64,000 nucleotides of DNA, taken from positions 1 through 64,000 of the forward strand of contig JAJEDB010000043.1 of assembly GCA_022821725.1 (NCBI GenBank), in the 5' to 3' direction. A model generated the notes under the pieces. That model saw only the letters and a program-made list of their open reading frames with translations, was not told the origin of the DNA and made no database searches. Of the stretch, positions 60,860 to 64,000 are shown piece after piece; within the stretch, counting starts at the first letter, position 1; each line of letters opens with the position of its first letter. The translations under genes were made by a program, and so were the position numbers. The stretch comes from Candidatus Poribacteria bacterium. GTDB taxonomy: Bacteria; Poribacteria; WGA-4E; WGA-3G.

Positions 60860-61678
60860 ATGCCAAGTAACTGTTCCTTAAACACATACGACACTCGGAC
60901 AACTATACTCTCTAACGAAGAGGTAGCGGAAGCGCATTATTTGTTGCGTTGTGAATGTGCTGAGATCGCGCAGCATGCGCGTCCGGGGCAGTTCATCCAT
61001 GTCATGATTTCGCAAGGTCCAGGCATGTTGCTCCGTCGTCCCTTCACGATCTATACGGTGGAAGGGGACGAGATAACGATGCTCTATCAAATTATCGGCG
61101 AGGGAACGAAACAATTGTCGGAGATGCCGAAGGGCGCCTCCCTACACGTTTTGGGACCGCTCGGTAATACGTTTAATCTGACGACAAACCCGGAACCAGC
61201 GATACTTGTTGGTGGGGGTGCCGGTATTGCTTCGCTCATGTTACTGGCTGTTGCGTTACGTGAAAAAGATATACAAACGCTTGGATTGGTCGGTGCCCAG
61301 CATCGCGCCCGACTTTTGAGTGTGTCAGATTTGGAATCTATCGGCATCGCCGTGCATATTGCTACAGACGATGGGAGCATCGGACATCACGGATATGTAA
61401 CTGAGATCCTCACGGATTTGCTGCGCGAAACCCAATGGCACCGTCCGACGATTTATGCGTGTGGACCGCATGGGATGCTCGCTGCTGTTACGAAAATAGC
61501 GACAGATTTTCAAGTGCCTACGCAAATTGCTATGGAGAATCGAATGGGGTGTGCGATGGGGGTGTGTCTCGGCTGTGTTTGTCCTGTCCGAATAGACACG
61601 GATCGCTTTGAATACCAACGTGTTTGTACCGAAGGTCCCGTCTTTAATGCCACCGACATCGCGTGGGATATTTCTTAG
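60860..61678 (+). CDS. pyrK: Dihydroorotate dehydrogenase electron-transfer subunit (PyrK-like)
   Basis: RPGQFIHVMISQGPGMLLRRPFTIY; LVGGGAGIASLMLLA; YACGPHGMLAAV; ENRMGCAMGVCLGCVCPV. Confidence 0.88.
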   Translation: MPSNCSLNTYDTRTTILSNEEVAEAHYLLRCECAEIAQHARPGQFIHVMISQGPGMLLRRPFTIYTVEGDEITMLYQIIGEGTKQLSEMPKGASLHVLGPLGNTFNLTTNPEPAILVGGGAGIASLMLLAVALREKDIQTLGLVGAQHRARLLSVSDLESIGIAVHIATDDGSIGHHGYVTEILTDLLRETQWHRPTIYACGPHGMLAAVTKIATDFQVPTQIAMENRMGCAMGVCLGCVCPVRIDTDRFEYQRVCTEGPVFNATDIAWDIS

Positions 61679-61740
61679 TTGGACGCAAGATGTAACAATA
61701 GGAGTTCTTGATAGCATAAACTGTTAGTTACCGCAGTTCT

Positions 61741-61838
61741 AAAGAAACCGTAGCCTGCAACAACGGCGCAGGCGGGTTTCAGGAACGCACTTGATAGTTT
61801 AGACGCCCCTCATTCCCCCGCAAGGTATAATTAAAAAT
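61741..61838 (+). repeat. Dispersed leader element copy E, ends at bioB ATG
   Basis: GCCTGC-N9-GCAGGC stem (61753-61773); CCCGCAAGGTATAATTAAAAAT then ATG. Confidence 0.85.
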
Positions 61839-62912
61839 ATGGAAACAACATTTTATCAAGAATTAACAACGATTAGCCTCAGCGGCGAGCTCCTTTCCGA
61901 TGCGACTTGTGAGAAACTTCTAACCGCATCAGAAATAGAATTACTCCCGCTCCTAAATGCAGCCTATCAGGTTCGCAAAACCTACTTTCAGAACGAGGTC
62001 CAACTACATATCCTCAACAACGCCCAGAACGGCTACTGCCCAGAGGATTGTCACTATTGCGCGCAGGCGAGTTCCGCCACAACAGACATCGAAGCCTACC
62101 CTTTAAAACCTGATGCCGAGATTCTCGCAGAAGCTGAACGTGCATACCAATCCGGCGCGTATCGCTACTGTATTGTAATGAGCGGACGTGGGCCCTCACC
62201 AAAACGCGTTTCTCACCTTGCGAAGCTCATCCGCACTGTCAAAGCGCGCTACCCGATCGAAGTATGCCTCTCTGCCGGATTGATTGATGTAGACGCTGCG
62301 GGTATCTTGAAAGAAGCGGGATTGGACAGACTGAACCATAATCTGAATACTTCCGAAGCCCATTACCCAAAGATATGTAGCACACATAGTTATCAGGATA
62401 GGATGGATACATTGCAAGCCGCGCAGCGGGTTGGACTCGCCTGTTGTTCCGGTGTGATCGTTGGGATGGGTGAAGAGACGGTGGACTTAATTCGGGTGGC
62501 GAAAGAACTCCGGCACCTTGAGGTCGCCTCGCTCCCCGTAAACTTCTTCTTACCAATCTCCGGCACGCGACTGGCGGAAATGCCTACGCTAACGCCAGAT
62601 TATTGTTTACGCGTGTTATGTCTCTACCGATTCCTGAATCCGCGGGCTGAGATACGGGTCGCTGCAGGCAGGGAACACCATTTTCGGAGTATGGAGGTGA
62701 TGGCACTCTATCCAGCCAATTCCATGTTTATTGATGGCTACCTGAATGCGGAAGGTTCGACGGCATCCCGCACACTCCAGATGATCAGAGATGCCGGGTT
62801 TACGATACAGACAAACGGTGATGATGTAGAACACCTCAAGCGGAGAGAAACCGAAAAAAGGGACGTGCTTCTCAAGGAGTTGAAAGTCCTTCGTCCGCGC
62901 ATGGAATCTTAA
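61839..62912 (+). CDS. bioB: Biotin synthase
   Basis: NAQNGYCPEDCHYCAQASSA radical-SAM motif; HNLNTSEAHYPKICSTHSYQDRMDTLQAAQRVGLACCSGVIVGMGE. Confidence 0.92.
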   Translation: METTFYQELTTISLSGELLSDATCEKLLTASEIELLPLLNAAYQVRKTYFQNEVQLHILNNAQNGYCPEDCHYCAQASSATTDIEAYPLKPDAEILAEAERAYQSGAYRYCIVMSGRGPSPKRVSHLAKLIRTVKARYPIEVCLSAGLIDVDAAGILKEAGLDRLNHNLNTSEAHYPKICSTHSYQDRMDTLQAAQRVGLACCSGVIVGMGEETVDLIRVAKELRHLEVASLPVNFFLPISGTRLAEMPTLTPDYCLRVLCLYRFLNPRAEIRVAAGREHHFRSMEVMALYPANSMFIDGYLNAEGSTASRTLQMIRDAGFTIQTNGDDVEHLKRRETEKRDVLLKELKVLRPRMES

Positions 62913-63880
62913 CAGCAGGCGCAGCGTTTTTCTTCATGAATGTTCATGTATTGTTGGGGTGTTTGAGGTGTTGTTGGGACTACGCCGCCCCCGGTTTTGA
63001 TCTTCTCAAAATCAATACGCCTCACGTCTTGTGGAATCACAAAATAGGACTGCAATAGATCCCAGTCTTTGTCGGCAATTGTGATGATTTCATCGCGATA
63101 GAAACTTACCCAAATATCCCCAATTTTAGAATTTGGTGATTCTTGTGCCAATTTGTGTTGTGTAATTTCTACATATTGGGGATCTAAATCTATACCGATA
63201 ACTTTTCTTCCCAATCTTGCAGCAGCGACAGCTGTTGTACCGGTTCCCATAAATGGGTCTAAAACTATATCCCCCTCGTCCGTGCTCATCAAGATGAGAC
63301 GTTCTAAAAGATGAATTGGGAGTTGACAGGGGTGCGGGTCCCTATGTTTATTATGACGGATGCGATGAATATCCGACCAGTTATCAGAAACAAGCGGTCC
63401 AAAGGGATGCAAAATCTTCTTTTTCCCACCATAGTCTTTCAACAAATATCCGCATTTCCGGCACCGCTTATGCGGGTAGCGGATTTCATAAAATTTGTTT
63501 TCTTTTTGGCTTTTCGCATAAAATAAGATGCCATAGTGGGACGGTTGCAAGGTTTTACCCATAGGAGATGTTGGAGCATCCCAAGCGATCCAGTGACGGA
63601 AGTCCGCGACTTCATTTAGAAAACCCGCATAATAGAGGAGCCATTTTGGAATATTGTGGACAAAAATAGATCCGCTCGGTTTTGTGATTCTCACCATCTC
63701 CAGAATCCACTGCCTGCACCACAGGAGATAGTCGTCTGTGTCTTTTTCGTCTTTGTAAGTGCCATACTTCTTTTTCAGATTGAACGGAGGATCGGCAAAC
63801 GTAACGTCAATGCTGTCTGAAGGTATGTCCGACATGACCTCTATACAATCGCCGTGAATGATTTTGTTGATATACTTTTC
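62909..63880 (-). CDS. DNA (cytosine-N4/adenine-N6) methyltransferase, DPPF type, with embedded Cys-pair motif
   Basis: FADPPFNLKKKYG; VLDPFMGTGTTAVAAARLGRKVIGIDLDPQYVEI; HKRCRKCGY. Confidence 0.88.
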   Translation of the reverse strand, partial: EKYINKIIHGDCIEVMSDIPSDSIDVTFADPPFNLKKKYGTYKDEKDTDDYLLWCRQWILEMVRITKPSGSIFVHNIPKWLLYYAGFLNEVADFRHWIAWDAPTSPMGKTLQPSHYGILFYAKSQKENKFYEIRYPHKRCRKCGYLLKDYGGKKKILHPFGPLVSDNWSDIHRIRHNKHRDPHPCQLPIHLLERLILMSTDEGDIVLDPFMGTGTTAVAAARLGRKVIGIDLDPQYVEITQHKLAQESPNSKIGDIWVSFYRDEIITIADKDWDLLQSYFVIPQDVRRIDFEKIKTGGGVVPTTPQTPQQYMNIHEEKRCACC

Positions 63881-63922
63881 CATAATGCGCCTCAAGTGAT
63901 CCCGGGATTTGTTAATACAATG

Positions 63923-64000
63923 TTACCCCAAAACGGTAAGTAATAATTCGCTGAAACGTTTAAGTTCCGATTCTTCCAAAGTGAAGACATCTTCAAATGC
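63923..64000 (-). CDS. C-terminal fragment of a further minus-strand CDS leaving the window
   Basis: AFEDVFTLEESELKRFSELLLTVLG then TAA at 63923-63925. Confidence 0.45.
   Translation of the reverse strand, partial: AFEDVFTLEESELKRFSELLLTVLG

Noticed and set aside
1-64000. tRNA or rRNA genes
   Set aside because: No segment with convincing cloverleaf or rRNA conserved blocks was recognised by eye; a tRNAscan/Infernal run would be needed to exclude them

Overview
This 64-kb bacterial window is gene-dense and mostly housekeeping. The codon style and the mix of families would fit a Poribacteria-like lineage, but that is an unverified inference. From left to right it holds: a truncated restriction-type ORF next to a likely IS end; envelope, tRNA-processing and membrane genes; a rimP-nusA-ylxR-infB-ylxP-rbfA-nrnA-ribF-rpsO-pnp translation/RNA block with no truB; lipoproteins; gcvT-gcvH-gcvP; trkA-trkH; pdxH; a long complex I (nuo) cluster; a Gfo/Idh oxidoreductase; a PIN-type toxin module; a P1B Cu-ATPase; a GT9-GT1-GT9 glycosyltransferase cluster; pyrK; bioB; and a DNA methyltransferase. 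The nuo cluster has an accessory insert between nuoD and nuoE, an NhaD-like antiporter between nuoM and nuoN, and no nuoI. The strongest unexplained signal is a dispersed element of about 95 nt with five copies. It has a 21-nt stem-loop with compensatory changes and a conserved 'CCGCAAGG..A/T-rich' 3' end. Four copies end exactly at the ATG of trkA, nuoH, nuoK and bioB, with the stem a fixed 88-89 nt from the ATG. The fifth is inverted and starts at the trkH stop codon, so trkAH is bounded by exact 19-bp inverted repeats. Other notable signals are a disrupted copA remnant apparently split by the PIN module, smaller hairpin repeat families, a MITE-like element sharing ends with the IS-like edge, and an attenuator-like leader before rimP-nusA. 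Everything here was read by eye; no database or folding program was run.
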